Made by a program: the position numbers and the translations under genes. This document shows, piece by piece, positions 25,112-33,484 of a DNA stretch of 49,699 bases. Source of the DNA: a virus. The notes beneath the pieces are model-generated. The model saw only the letters and a program-made list of their open reading frames with translations. It did not search any database and was not told where the DNA came from. Where the stretch lies: positions 1-49,699 of IMG/VR virus record IMGVR_UViG_3300045120_000583. The stretch is one strand, 5' to 3'. Numbering within the stretch: the stretch's first letter is position 1; each line of letters opens with the position of its first letter.

Positions 25112-26930
25112 CTGGTCCTCCTGGCATATTGCCGTTGCCCATCTGTGCCCCGACTTGATCCAGTGCCATCGAGGTGAAGAGGTCATTCATATTGTAATTG
25201 CCGGCGTCCTCCATGATCTGCTTGAGTAGCATCTCCGCCGCTTTCACGGACGCCATGAAGAAGTCCTTCACGGGCGGGGGGGTCTGCGGGTTGTAGATCA
25301 CGCCCAGCATCTTGGAGATCTCGGCGGCATTCTGGATGATCATGCCGTAGAGCTGCGTCTGGGCCTGACGCTTCATCTCCTTGTTCACCGCCTTGGTCGA
25401 GACTTCAATGTTCACGCCCACCAACCCGAGAATGTTGTCAGTCGTCTCGATGAGCCCGCGCACGAGCGCCCCCCGCTCCGGGCCGAGCACGGCTTCCGGA
25501 GCGGTGGCGGAGGCTGCATCAGGCAATCCGTAGATTTGCAGACTCTCAAGGAGGAACTGCCCATAGCGCAGGAACGCGTCTCGGGCGAGCGTGACACTGA
25601 GGTCGTCACGCTGCGCTCCTTGCTCCATGAGGCTGAGCGTGGTCGTCGCGGCGGCCCGATTGGTTAGCGTGGATTCTCTACCTAGTGCCGCATCCGAGGT
25701 GCCAATGCGGCGTTCTGCCAAACCGATGGTGATCTGCTCGTCGGTCACCGTGCTCATGTAGTTCGTCGGGAACTGCATGACCTCAAGATCGTTAATGTCG
25801 TTTATTAACCACATCTTGCCGGGGTACCACCGCGTCTTCTCGTTGTAGTACTGCGAGGGCCGGCCCTTGAGCATGATGTTGTTGGCTAAGTTCGCGTTAT
25901 CGCGACGTTGGTTGTGGATCGTGGAGACTTCGGCCTGGTAGTGCTCGATTTGCTCGCAGATCCCTTTCCCGTCAAACTCACCCTCTTGCCGGACATACGG
26001 CGCAGAGAAGTAGGGACGCCGACCCCCCGCGTAGCGACACGGGTAGTAGTGGAGGAGTTGTTTGGAGTCGTAGTGGATGATGGCATCGTAGTCCTCGGGA
26101 TAGTCGTCCTCGTCCAGATCGTAGCGAAAGGAGACGTGGAAGATCTCGTACGGCGCCACCTCATCGGCGAGCCGGACGTCATCCTGGTCACTGGCGTAGA
26201 CGGTCGTCTTGTGGGACGGGGTGAGCTTGTCGAAGTCGACGAAAATTTGCTGATCCTTGGCCAGACGCTTGAGCTGATCGAGCGCCACCCAGCTGCGATG
26301 GCCGACGAGCGGCGCCACGTCCAAATCGATGTAGCCCGGCGTGATGCAGAAGTCTTCGCGGGGGATCCAGCGGGGACTGGGCTGCTTGAGGCGGCCAACT
26401 TCCTGCGGCGGCTCGGTGATCGTGCGCCGCGTGATGTAGGGCACGTCGGTAAAGCCGATGTAGCCGACCCCCGTGCCGACTTTGCAGCGGTCGCGCTCGA
26501 AATTCTCGCACAACATCTGGCCTTTCCACAAATTCTTGTCCCCCCAGTCGAGATAATCCGAGAGCGCGCGCACGGCATCCAGGTTATCGGGGTGAAAGGA
26601 GCTGAGCGTGAGGAACGGGACCGGACTACGCAGCGCGTTGACGTGTTTGGCCACGAATTGATCGACGTAGGTGGCCGAGAGGGCGATACTCAGGTTGGAC
26701 GCGTTGTCCCAGGGGGTATTTTTCTGGCTAAAGTCGGGCTCGGCCTCGTAAATATCCCACAACGTCTGCAGATGGGGCTCGAGTGTGCCGTCCCGGTAGG
26801 CGATACACTCCTCCAGGCGGGCGCAAATGTAGTCCAGCATGCGCGCTTCCTTGGCGAGCTCGTTGGTCGCCTGGTCGGCCTCGTCTTTGTCGGTCACAAC
26901 GACCGGAATGTCGGGTGTTTGCTCTGCCAT
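25008..26930 (-). CDS. Portal protein (podovirus type)
   Basis: 640 residues; the ATG overlaps the terminase stop (TAATG). N-terminal helices (about 1-90) lead into YEAEPDFSQKNTPWDNASNL and VDQFVAKHVNALRSP, then the wing and crown. A long stem region with IEHYQAEVSTIHNQRRDNAN (about 330-350) and IGTSDAALGRESTLTNRAAA (about 415-440) resembles the conserved core of short-tailed phage portals, including PxxW/x-NxS segments near the N-terminus. The last 45 residues are Gly/Pro/Ala-rich. It would form the dodecameric vertex through which terminase pumps DNA. Context with terminase directly upstream is decisive. Confidence 0.85.
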   Translation of the reverse strand: MAEQTPDIPVVVTDKDEADQATNELAKEARMLDYICARLEECIAYRDGTLEPHLQTLWDIYEAEPDFSQKNTPWDNASNLSIALSATYVDQFVAKHVNALRSPVPFLTLSSFHPDNLDAVRALSDYLDWGDKNLWKGQMLCENFERDRCKVGTGVGYIGFTDVPYITRRTITEPPQEVGRLKQPSPRWIPREDFCITPGYIDLDVAPLVGHRSWVALDQLKRLAKDQQIFVDFDKLTPSHKTTVYASDQDDVRLADEVAPYEIFHVSFRYDLDEDDYPEDYDAIIHYDSKQLLHYYPCRYAGGRRPYFSAPYVRQEGEFDGKGICEQIEHYQAEVSTIHNQRRDNANLANNIMLKGRPSQYYNEKTRWYPGKMWLINDINDLEVMQFPTNYMSTVTDEQITIGLAERRIGTSDAALGRESTLTNRAAATTTLSLMEQGAQRDDLSVTLARDAFLRYGQFLLESLQIYGLPDAASATAPEAVLGPERGALVRGLIETTDNILGLVGVNIEVSTKAVNKEMKRQAQTQLYGMIIQNAAEISKMLGVIYNPQTPPPVKDFFMASVKAAEMLLKQIMEDAGNYNMNDLFTSMALDQVGAQMGNGNMPGGPDGGLGAMAAPAGANGAAVPNGAGPPGGLQGGGSY

Positions 26931-28534
26931 TAGTAGCCTGTGTGGATGTTGCGGCCGTCATGGGCGCGATCGGGGGGCCGATCCTCGTCCTCGATGACCT
27001 GATCGCCGATGCCAACCAGGTCTTGGCGGCTATCCCAGTGCGCTGGGGTGTCGGCGCCATAGGTCGGGATCGTCCAAATGTAGGGCATGTAGGCCAGGGC
27101 ATCCAAAATATCCATGGTGCCGTTAGGAAAGTCCTCCCACTCTTCTATGAAGTCCTTGAGGCTGGGATGGACAAAGACATGTCCATTCTCGCCGAAGGGC
27201 GTAAATGACCGAATGCGGGCCAATTTGGGGGTCCCATGATCGGGTCGCAGACTTTTCACGAACATGTCGGGGTAGCGGGACAGCATCCACTCCATCATGC
27301 CCCGCTGCGCGGCCACGGTTTCAATGCCAAACAGCAGCGGCTTCCAGAACTGGTACTCATGATGGGCGAGCTCGATCGCCCCCTTGGGCGTCGTCGCCTT
27401 GGCCACGGCCGACAGGATCAGAATCGAGAAGTGCGACCACTCGTTCCTGGGGCGCGCCAGCCCGATCACCACCGAGGCCGAGCGCGAATGTTTGGAGTCG
27501 GGGCTGACGTTGGGATCTAACGTTTGGTAGATAAACAGATCCCTAAACCAGACCATCTCCTCCTCCCCATCAGCATGGTGGAGGACAAAGAACTTGCGGC
27601 CGTACTGATCGGTACTGCGGGAGTAGTAATTGAGGTCAGCGGTGGAGAGCTCGGACGCACCTTCACGGGGCGTCTCGTTGAGCATCTGCAGCGAGTAGCG
27701 GCGTTTGCCGATGCGCTGCTTGATCTTCTCCAAGACCGCTGGGGGAAACCGGGTCGGAAAGAGGGCGTTGCCGAGGGCATCGGTCGGGCCACAGTGGAAG
27801 ATGTCGAGATCGGTCTCCTCCGCCATCATCTCGACGTAGAGGTCGTGGGGGGCCCAGCGGGTGCCGTAGGTGTCGAGACGGGAGGTCTCAGGGTCGACAA
27901 GAAGATGCGTCGCCAGTGCATGGTCGTCTTTGGCCATTTGCATCGTCGCTTTGGAGCGGGCGGCTTCTTTGCCGATGAGGTCATCGTCTTTAATTCGCGT
28001 GTAATGCCGCGAGGTCGACGCGCCCCCGACCCCGATCACTTCGATCGAGAGCTCGGGATAGTCGCCCTCCCGCGGAAACAACAAACCGTCTTGGTGCCAG
28101 TTGTCGTCAAAGTCGGGCATGCGTTCGGGGAACAACCACTGCCACAAGAGACACGCCTCGGGCACGCGCCGAATGCGGTAGAGAAACTTGCGGACGTTAT
28201 CGTGGATCTCGTTGCGGATGAGGATCCGCTCCTCGGGGTTGGTGCTCACGAGCCGCACGGTATCCGCCACGGTCCAGAGCGAGGTCTTCAGAAAGTCGCG
28301 GGGGACGAGGCCGAGTTTGTACAAGGACGGACCTTGGATCCAGGCGGCCATGGCGGCATGGATACCGGTAGTGATGTCGAGGAACCCAATGGTCCAGCCC
28401 ATGAACAAGGTGTGATGTTCCGCCAGGCCGCGCAGACGGCGGCGTACCGCGTCACCCTCGTGACCCATTGACACACTGTGAGAGAAGTTCCACGTCGGTC
28501 CGTCGCGAAACGGACCGATCACATCGGTCGACAT
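26930..28534 (-). CDS. terL: Terminase large subunit
   Basis: 534 residues from the ATG at 28534 (a GTG at 28540 is less likely). The ATPase half has a Walker A-like PRDFLKTS (78-85), missing the usual GK but keeping the Arg and Lys-Thr/Ser expected of phage terminases, and an acidic Walker B-like DDDL near 183-186. The nuclease half has candidate metal residues D340 (TLDPN), E405 (FGIETV) and D474/D478 (TMDILDAL). It packages DNA into the prohead through the portal encoded next. It follows the 141-residue gene after 26 bp. Confidence 0.9.
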   Translation of the reverse strand: MSTDVIGPFRDGPTWNFSHSVSMGHEGDAVRRRLRGLAEHHTLFMGWTIGFLDITTGIHAAMAAWIQGPSLYKLGLVPRDFLKTSLWTVADTVRLVSTNPEERILIRNEIHDNVRKFLYRIRRVPEACLLWQWLFPERMPDFDDNWHQDGLLFPREGDYPELSIEVIGVGGASTSRHYTRIKDDDLIGKEAARSKATMQMAKDDHALATHLLVDPETSRLDTYGTRWAPHDLYVEMMAEETDLDIFHCGPTDALGNALFPTRFPPAVLEKIKQRIGKRRYSLQMLNETPREGASELSTADLNYYSRSTDQYGRKFFVLHHADGEEEMVWFRDLFIYQTLDPNVSPDSKHSRSASVVIGLARPRNEWSHFSILILSAVAKATTPKGAIELAHHEYQFWKPLLFGIETVAAQRGMMEWMLSRYPDMFVKSLRPDHGTPKLARIRSFTPFGENGHVFVHPSLKDFIEEWEDFPNGTMDILDALAYMPYIWTIPTYGADTPAHWDSRQDLVGIGDQVIEDEDRPPDRAHDGRNIHTGY

Positions 28535-28560
28535 GCCCACCCCCGCGGGTTGCTCGTCAG

Positions 28561-28986
28561 TTAGCGTTGCGATTTGGGATACTGCAGTTGCGTCTCCGGT
28601 TCGACCTGGCGAAAGTATTCGCGCAGGGCATAGTAGGGCCAGAAGTTGATATTGGTCGGTCCCGGCAGAAAGGACTTATCTTTCCAGGTGCCCCCCACGG
28701 CGACGTCTCCCGTGGGCAGTGTCGCCCCGTGGTAGCGGGACTCCTGAGAGAACGTCGGGTGATTGGGCTTTTTGTAGGTATCGGTCAGATGCCCCCCGGT
28801 GGGCCCCTCATGTTGCCCGACGTCTTTCCAGTAGCCTTGCAAGTCGTAGTTAAAGAGATCCTTGGTCACGTCACGTTTCGCCAGCGCACTTTGCGCCGCC
28901 ACCCAATCCATAAACGCCTGCTGCTCCTCCGCGGAGAGGGGCGTATTGAACTGGGCAGAAAAATCACGCTCAACCTGCTTGGGCAT
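28561..28986 (-). CDS. Conserved packaging-module protein
   Basis: 141 residues; its ATG shares bases with the stop of the upstream gene. N-terminal helices (FNTPLSAEEQQAFMDWVAAQ) lead to the motif YDLQGYWKDVGQ and HLTDTYKKPNHPTFSQESRY, a pattern that recurs in small proteins beside terminase genes of short-tailed phages, then NFWPYYALREYFRQVEPE. The role is unknown; it may be a packaging accessory. Confidence 0.65.
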   Translation of the reverse strand: MPKQVERDFSAQFNTPLSAEEQQAFMDWVAAQSALAKRDVTKDLFNYDLQGYWKDVGQHEGPTGGHLTDTYKKPNHPTFSQESRYHGATLPTGDVAVGGTWKDKSFLPGPTNINFWPYYALREYFRQVEPETQLQYPKSQR

Positions 28987-29603
28987 CAGTCCGACTCCAG
29001 GTTTAAGAGTTCGCGGATTTCCGGCTCCGGCTTGCGCGCCCAGGCTTCGTGGCGGGCGGCACGCGCGAGGCGGTCGTCTTCCGCGGTGGCGGTTCCGCCT
29101 CCGTGTCCTTGGGCGTGTGTTTTTTGAAAGTCTGCAAACTCGGGTGCAATTTGGCCATTCGTTAATCCTTGTGCGGTAAAGACTTTCTCGAGCTCGAGGA
29201 ACTTGGTGATGGTCTCGTCGGTCAGTGTCAGACGGCGGGGCGCGGTGCTCTTCTTGGCAGCCATGAGCGAGACGCGGTCCATGACATCACGGGCGGTGAC
29301 CAAGGTGGATTTCACATCTACGGCGCCGGAGACCAGGCCTTCGACGGCGGCATCGAGCGCATGGTTGGCGGCGAGCGCCAGGAGGATTTCCTGGTAACTC
29401 ATCGCCTCGGCATCGGGGACAAACTGCGCGAGGTAGGGCCGGGGGAGCGCACGGACGAGGGCCGAGGGAGAGACGCCGGCGGCGGAGGCCAGCACGATCG
29501 GATCTTCGCCGGTCTTGAGTGCGATCTCGACCACGGCCGCCAGATTGCGAAAGCGGTCGCGCAACTCGGTCGGCTTCTGGAAGATGAGATCGGACTCAGG
29601 CAT
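28986..29603 (-). CDS. Possible terminase small subunit
   Basis: 205 residues, first gene of the leftward late operon; ATG at 29603 with GGAG just before. An N-terminal helix-turn-helix-like section (ALKTGEDPIVLASAAGVSPS) precedes a long helical region, an RRLTLTDETITKFLELEKV helix and a basic/charged C-terminus. This layout and the place just before the terminase module suggest the DNA-recognition small subunit, but no diagnostic signature was seen. Confidence 0.55.
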   Translation of the reverse strand: MPESDLIFQKPTELRDRFRNLAAVVEIALKTGEDPIVLASAAGVSPSALVRALPRPYLAQFVPDAEAMSYQEILLALAANHALDAAVEGLVSGAVDVKSTLVTARDVMDRVSLMAAKKSTAPRRLTLTDETITKFLELEKVFTAQGLTNGQIAPEFADFQKTHAQGHGGGTATAEDDRLARAARHEAWARKPEPEIRELLNLESD

Positions 29604-29700
29604 CGCTCCGCGTTAGCCCAATTTTGCAGCAGTGTCAAATAGTTGCCACCCCTACGGGTAGTGGATGGTGAGGGAATATGGGGCTATCCGTGGTGGAAGA

Positions 29701-29729
29701 TTGGAACGGTGCGTAGAACGTGCTATGAA
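29701..29729 (+). promoter_or_regulatory. Candidate early rightward promoter (sigma-70, extended -10)
   Basis: TTGGAA (29701-29706), a 17-bp spacer, then TATGAA (29724-29729) preceded by TG for an extended -10. Reading rightwards it would start transcripts near 29736 and enter the primase gene at 29870. The 29765-29793 stem-loop lies downstream but has no U-tract in this direction. Confidence 0.45.
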
Positions 29730-29756
29730 CGGAAATGTATGTAGAAGTGGTGATGC

Positions 29757-29793
29757 AAAAAAACGAGCCGTTCAGTTAGTCGCTGAACGGCTC
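29757..29793 (-). terminator. Strong leftward intrinsic terminator upstream of late operon
   Basis: GAGCCGTTCAG (29765-29775) and CTGAACGGCTC (29783-29793) form a perfect 11-bp stem with a 7-base loop. On the minus strand the stem is followed by seven U (bases 29763-29757). It would stop leftward transcription before the late operon's first gene at 29603, so it either insulates the operon or requires antitermination. No U-tract exists in the rightward direction. Confidence 0.75.
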
Positions 29794-29869
29794 TAGGAAA
29801 CGATCCCACAAACCTTTGTACGGGGGTGGGAGAAAGGAATGTGACAATGACCAGGAAAGGATCATCGTT

Positions 29870-30478
29870 ATGACGAACATACCAAATCGCGGGAGTCGTG
29901 TCAACTCTCGTTTCCAGCGTTCATCAAACCATCACGTAAACGTCACGCTCCTGGCACTTGTCCAGGCGGACGTCGCGCTCACGTTGCGGCACGGTGAGTG
30001 GTGGGGCAAATGTCCGTTTCACGCGGACAAGACCCCATCGTTTAGCGTTCACCCAGAGAAGGAAGTCTATTACTGCTTTGGCTGCGGGGCCAAGGGAGAT
30101 GCCATCGAGTATCTCCGGCGCAGCCGGGGGTATAGCTTCGCCCAGGCGGCGGAGATGGTGGGCAAGGAGGGGCCTCCACGCGAGCGAACGGTGCGGGCCA
30201 GGCCCACGGACGTCCAGGCGGAGCAAGCGCGCTATTGGGCGTGGTGGCGCGAAAAGCTGGCAGCGTGGAACGAGCTCCTAGACGACATTCGCTGTACGGA
30301 GATCGCGTATCGTGACCAGTGCGCAAAGCTCGGGGAGACGATGAGCGATGCGTCGTATAGCTTTTGGTCGCAGCGGCTTGGTGCGCTATACGCACGGCAG
30401 TCGTACGAGCAGCAATTACTCAACGCAACAGACGCCGAGCGCTTTGCGGCTTGGCGGGAAGACGCGGGGAAGTCATGA
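29870..30478 (+). CDS. CHC2 zinc-finger primase-like protein
   Basis: 202 residues from the ATG at 29870, preceded by AGGAAAGG. An upstream reading to 29816 lacks a ribosome site. The DnaG-type zinc motif is clear: C48-P-F-H51 and C69-F-G-C72 within KTPSFSVHPEKEVYYCFGCG, followed by GDAIEYL. Only the zinc-binding domain and an Arg-rich C-terminal helix are present, not a TOPRIM primase core, so it may act with the helicase next door or with host primase. It opens the early operon, overlapping the next gene by ATGA. Confidence 0.8.
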   Translation: MTNIPNRGSRVNSRFQRSSNHHVNVTLLALVQADVALTLRHGEWWGKCPFHADKTPSFSVHPEKEVYYCFGCGAKGDAIEYLRRSRGYSFAQAAEMVGKEGPPRERTVRARPTDVQAEQARYWAWWREKLAAWNELLDDIRCTEIAYRDQCAKLGETMSDASYSFWSQRLGALYARQSYEQQLLNATDAERFAAWREDAGKS

Positions 30479-31617
30479 ACGAGGAGAAGTTCAATGTAAA
30501 CAAAGCGATTGAAGCGATGCTAGACGATCGTGCCGAGAACGCGTGGATGATCACTCAGGAACGCGAGCCCAGCCCGAACGGCAATGGCAACGGGGCGCGC
30601 CTGGCCCGTGCGGAAAAGCGGCTGTTCTTCTTTTCCGAGATCGAGGAGACGATGACGAACTGGCTGTGGTATCCATACATTCCGCTGGGGCGGCTCACGA
30701 CGATCGAGGGCAACCCAGGGGACGGCAAGAGTTGGTTTTGTCTAGCGGTGGCGTCGATGCTCAGTCGGGGCGAGTGGATCGGCACGGTGGCCGGGGGCAC
30801 GAACATCGAGACGCCCTCGCACACGATCTACCTGTCCTGTGAAGACGGCCCCAACGATATTCTCAAGCCCCGCTTACGGATCATGGAGGCCGACCAGGGG
30901 AAAGTGTCGGGGGTGAAGGGGCCGCACGAGACGGTGGACGGCGAGACCTTCGTCCGTCTGACGCTGGCCGAGTTGCCCGATCTCGGCGACATGATCCGCG
31001 TCAGGAACGCGAAGCTGCTCATGATCGACCCGGTGCAAGGCTTTCTGCCCAAAGGGACGGACATGAACAAGGCCGAATCCACCCGGCCGGTCCTGGCCGG
31101 GTTGGCCGCGCTAGCGGAACAGACCGACTGTGCCATCGTGCTCGTCCGCCATTTCGGCAAGGCCACCCGCGAGAGCGCGATGCATAAAGCGATCGGGTCG
31201 GTGGATTTTGCCGCGGCCGTGCGCTCGATCCTGGTCGTCGCGCGCGACACACGGGAGGAGTTGCCCGTCGGCACGTCGCGCCATGCCATCGTGCAGATCA
31301 AGAGCAATGGGGCACAAACAGGCCCGCCCATGAGCTTCGAGCTGCAGCGCGATGCGTTCCGCTGGATGCCGGGCACCAACTTTCAGGAAGCCGACTTGCT
31401 GCCCCAAGGGAAGCAGGCCACCGAGGATTCGCAGTCCAAGGTCGACGGCGCCGTCGAGTTCTTGCGGGAGCTGCTCGCGGACGGCCAGGTGCTCTCGACG
31501 AGCGTGCGCAAACTGGCAACGGAGAACGGCCACCGCTGGCGCACCATCGTCCGCGCCAAGGACGAGCTGAAGATCAAATCCTTCAAGGATGGCCCATGGT
31601 TCTGGAAGCTCCCCTAG
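30475..31617 (+). CDS. RepA-like hexameric helicase (AAA_25/RecA fold)
   Basis: 380 residues from the ATG at 30475, overlapping the primase-like stop. Walker A GNPGDGKS (79-86), Walker B LLMIDP (181-186) and the segments YLSCEDGPNDILKPRL and VDFAAAVRSILVVARD match RepA/AAA_25-type replicative ATPases of phages and plasmids. A winged-helix C-terminus (VSTS-x-RKLATENGHRWRTI pattern, about 330-370) could bind DNA. It would unwind template for replication. An origin-like non-coding region follows at 31618. Confidence 0.85.
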   Translation: MNEEKFNVNKAIEAMLDDRAENAWMITQEREPSPNGNGNGARLARAEKRLFFFSEIEETMTNWLWYPYIPLGRLTTIEGNPGDGKSWFCLAVASMLSRGEWIGTVAGGTNIETPSHTIYLSCEDGPNDILKPRLRIMEADQGKVSGVKGPHETVDGETFVRLTLAELPDLGDMIRVRNAKLLMIDPVQGFLPKGTDMNKAESTRPVLAGLAALAEQTDCAIVLVRHFGKATRESAMHKAIGSVDFAAAVRSILVVARDTREELPVGTSRHAIVQIKSNGAQTGPPMSFELQRDAFRWMPGTNFQEADLLPQGKQATEDSQSKVDGAVEFLRELLADGQVLSTSVRKLATENGHRWRTIVRAKDELKIKSFKDGPWFWKLP

Positions 31618-31620
31618 GGG

Positions 31621-31642
31621 ACGCGCGCGCGTGCGCGCGCGT
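31621..31642. repeat. Alternating purine-pyrimidine (CG) tract, left
   Basis: 22 bp of ACGCGC-type alternation with a single GT interruption, beginning 4 bp after the helicase stop. Such tracts can adopt Z-DNA under negative supercoiling. A similar tract ends the origin-like region at 31899-31919. Confidence 0.8.
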
Positions 31643-31898
31643 AGGCTCGTGGCATGCTTGGCATTCTTGCATCCTTGACCATATTCCCCTTACAGATCGG
31701 GGAGTTGGAAGAATGCCATGCGGTGGTATTCTTGGCTCCCTTGGCAGACTGGCATGTGGCACACTTGGGGGGGGGGAGGGGCTGGCAAGCTTGCCAAGGA
31801 GAGGGACAGATGGCACACATGGCCCATGTGGCTGGTATATATATAGTTTTTCTCTCTCTCTCTCTCCAAGAGTGCAAGGGTGCCACGTTTTTTGGTGT

Positions 31899-31920
31899 AC
31901 GCGCGCGCGCGCGCGCGCGA
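31899..31920. repeat. Alternating CG tract, right
   Basis: About 20 bp of uninterrupted CG alternation that mirrors the left tract and closes the low-complexity region before the zinc-ribbon gene. Confidence 0.8.
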
Positions 31921-31999
31921 GCCTTACCTACCCCTCATCCTGGGTGAATGATAAGAATGCCAACCCACTCTCTCAGACATACACGAAAGGAGAACGGCT

Positions 32000-32233
32000 A
32001 TGCGATATGTTCCAGGCCTCATCACGACGAAGGACGGGGCGGTGCTCTGTCCGCGGTGCGCCAGCACCGCCCTCGAACAATCTGCGGTGGATACCGGCAA
32101 TGTGCTGGGCACCACGATTACTTTTCAGTGTGCCGGGTGCCACGGGTCGGTTGCCCTGCACCTCGAACGCCATGAACAGACCGTCCGTGTCCAGTGGGAA
32201 GCCCTCCCCCCGAACCGACAGGAGGAGGTATGA
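32000..32233 (+). CDS. Small zinc-ribbon protein
   Basis: 77 residues; ATG after ACGAAAGGAGAAC. The Cys pairs CPRC (17-20) and CAGC (about 45-48) make a zinc ribbon, followed by a short beta/alpha tail. It is the first gene after the origin-like region and overlaps the HNH gene by ATGA, so both are translated together. Probably a nucleic-acid binding accessory; function unknown. Confidence 0.7.
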   Translation: MRYVPGLITTKDGAVLCPRCASTALEQSAVDTGNVLGTTITFQCAGCHGSVALHLERHEQTVRVQWEALPPNRQEEV

Positions 32234-32709
32234 CGAAGCGGGAACGGATCCTGACCAACTACGGGCACCGGTGTCACATCTGCGGGCATCGGATCGAGGG
32301 CGAGGCCTTCGACATTGACCACCTCATCCCCTTGGCCAGAGGGGGGACAGACGCGCTGTGGAACCTGGCGCCGGCGCATCCCACCTGCAACCGCAGCAAG
32401 CAAGCGGTGGTCGCGCACAATCCGGCAGACGTCCAGTTCTCCATGTTCCGGCATCGTGGGAACGGGACGAGCACGCCCTCCCCCGTCACGGACTTCGACG
32501 CGGAATGTCTCGAGTGGCTGATGCGGGCGCGAGACCGCAACAACGACTCGGGGTTGCCGACCCGCTTTCATCACTGGGTGGTCGATCGCGCCCGCCAACC
32601 GCTCACGTATACGGAGACGCAGCAGCTGTTTCTGCGCTGCTGCCAGACGCTCGGCATCCACGCCATCGTGCAGGACGATCGCTTCGTCTTTGTCACGGAT
32701 TCGCGGTAA
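32230..32709 (+). CDS. HNH endonuclease
   Basis: 159 residues from the ATG at 32230, preceded by GGAGGAGG. The HNH core is complete: RCHICG and its second half near residue 45, with the catalytic DIDHLIPLARGG (D-x-H) and the final Asn-His-type end HPTCNRSK; four Cys or His pairs bind the structural zinc. The C-terminal 80 residues form an added helical domain. Phage HNH enzymes can act in packaging, host DNA breakdown or as free-standing homing nucleases. The gene is the last before the AT-rich non-coding region. Confidence 0.8.
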   Translation: MTKRERILTNYGHRCHICGHRIEGEAFDIDHLIPLARGGTDALWNLAPAHPTCNRSKQAVVAHNPADVQFSMFRHRGNGTSTPSPVTDFDAECLEWLMRARDRNNDSGLPTRFHHWVVDRARQPLTYTETQQLFLRCCQTLGIHAIVQDDRFVFVTDSR

Positions 32710-32740
32710 CGCGGGTTGCCTGCACCGAACCTGCGTTACC
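32705..32740. other. Stem-loop after HNH gene
   Basis: GGTAACGCGGGTT (32705-32717) pairs with AACCTGCGTTACC (32728-32740), 12 of 13 bases, around a 10-base loop that starts at the HNH stop codon. There is no following U-tract, so it may be an mRNA 3' end, a processing site or a protein-binding site rather than a simple terminator. Confidence 0.6.
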
Positions 32741-33484
32741 TCCCCTCATGACCGGGGACACGTCGTATTTGCACGACCGTGCAAACGTCGAGTAGTAGTT
32801 GTGTAGTAGTCGTGTCCCATTCCCCCCCTTCTTCGTTTGGATGATACTTCACATCTCCCTACTAGTAAGTTTATAGTGTTCCTCTCACGGTACGTTGAAC
32901 GCAGTTTGTAACGACCTGTGACACAAAATTTGTAGCGAAATTTTTTGGTACGACGGTGAACGTATCCATTGCCCTCACAAACTGTGAGTTACGCTGGGGG
33001 TCTCCCGGCTAACATCCCAGAATGATTTGACTTTTTGCTCACGTTGTTCGAGACAGTCACAGAAAGTTAGATACCGTCGTATCAATCTCACAAGTTGTAT
33101 TGATGCTTGCAACTGTTAGCACACCGGGCTAGCATTACACACTGTGAGTGTTGTATCGAAAAAGGCTAGCAATTTCGGGTCATATATCGATTTGATATGT
33201 CCCTAGTGTTCACACTGTTTCTCTCTCTATTTGTAACGTCACTAGTTGTGTCGTTGAAACTATACGATACTAGTGTTGTAGAGTATTTTCTAAACGCCGT
33301 GCAAACTAGTTGTGACGTAGCGTTACAAACAACCAGTGAGGAGAGTGTCACAAGCAGTGCGAGTGGTCAGTCGCGTGGCGTTGTATGGAATCATATCGTA
33401 ACGTTTAATAATAGTTTGAACGCTACACTTGACATCGTTTCACAGATCGTGTAAACTGCATTCATAAGGAAGGAGAAACGACAG
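32710..33484. other. 775-bp AT-rich non-coding region with many short repeats
   Basis: No supported gene. Compared with its surroundings it is clearly AT-richer. Repeats seen: TTTGTAACG at 32905-32913 and 33230-33238 and inverted at 33321-33329; ACTAGTTGTG at 33241-33250 and 33305-33314; TAGTGTT at 32874, 33204 and 33271; ACTGTGAG at about 32980 and 33141; GCTAGCA twice; the palindrome TTTGCACG-AC-CGTGCAAA (32768-32785); GGGACACG/CGTGTCCC (32755-32762 and 32811-32818). Roles could include origin, regulator binding or partition. The region ends in a good promoter. Confidence 0.6.
33429..33457 (+). promoter_or_regulatory. Sigma-70 promoter with operator-like 20-mer (site 1)
   Basis: TTGACA (33429-33434), 17-bp spacer, TAAACT (33452-33457). 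The sequence GTTTCACAGATCGTGTAAAC (33437-33456) overlaps spacer and -10 and recurs with changes at 35289-35308 and 38695-38714. It would drive the genes starting at 33485 and is a likely repressor or activator target. Confidence 0.6.

Larger units (their letters stand above)
31618..31999. other. Candidate replication origin: non-coding, low-complexity, repeat-rich
   Basis: A 380-bp stretch with no supported gene right after the helicase. It is bounded by alternating CG tracts (31621-31642, 31899-31919) and contains a G10 run (31767-31776), TATATATATA (31836-31845), a T/CT tract (31847-31866), the palindrome TGGCAAGCTTGCCA (31783-31796) and CACATG-GCC-CATGTG (31816-31830). TTGGCATTCTT (31658-31668) recurs inverted at 31953-31963, with near-copies at 31709-31718 (inverted) and 31724-31734. 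Repeats, an AT-rich unwinding tract and Z-prone DNA beside the helicase gene suggest an origin. Confidence 0.5.

Noticed and set aside
29610-29638. Perfect TTGACA on the minus strand near the late-operon start
   Set aside because: The matching -10 (TAACGC) is poor and the start point would fall on the ATG at 29603.
31596-32318. Open frames running through the low-complexity region
   Set aside because: They consist of translated simple repeats (CG, CT, G runs) with no ribosome site.
33197-33454. 85-codon plus-strand frame in the AT-rich region
   Set aside because: No ribosome site, Ser/Val/Thr-rich sequence, overlaps the promoter at 33429.
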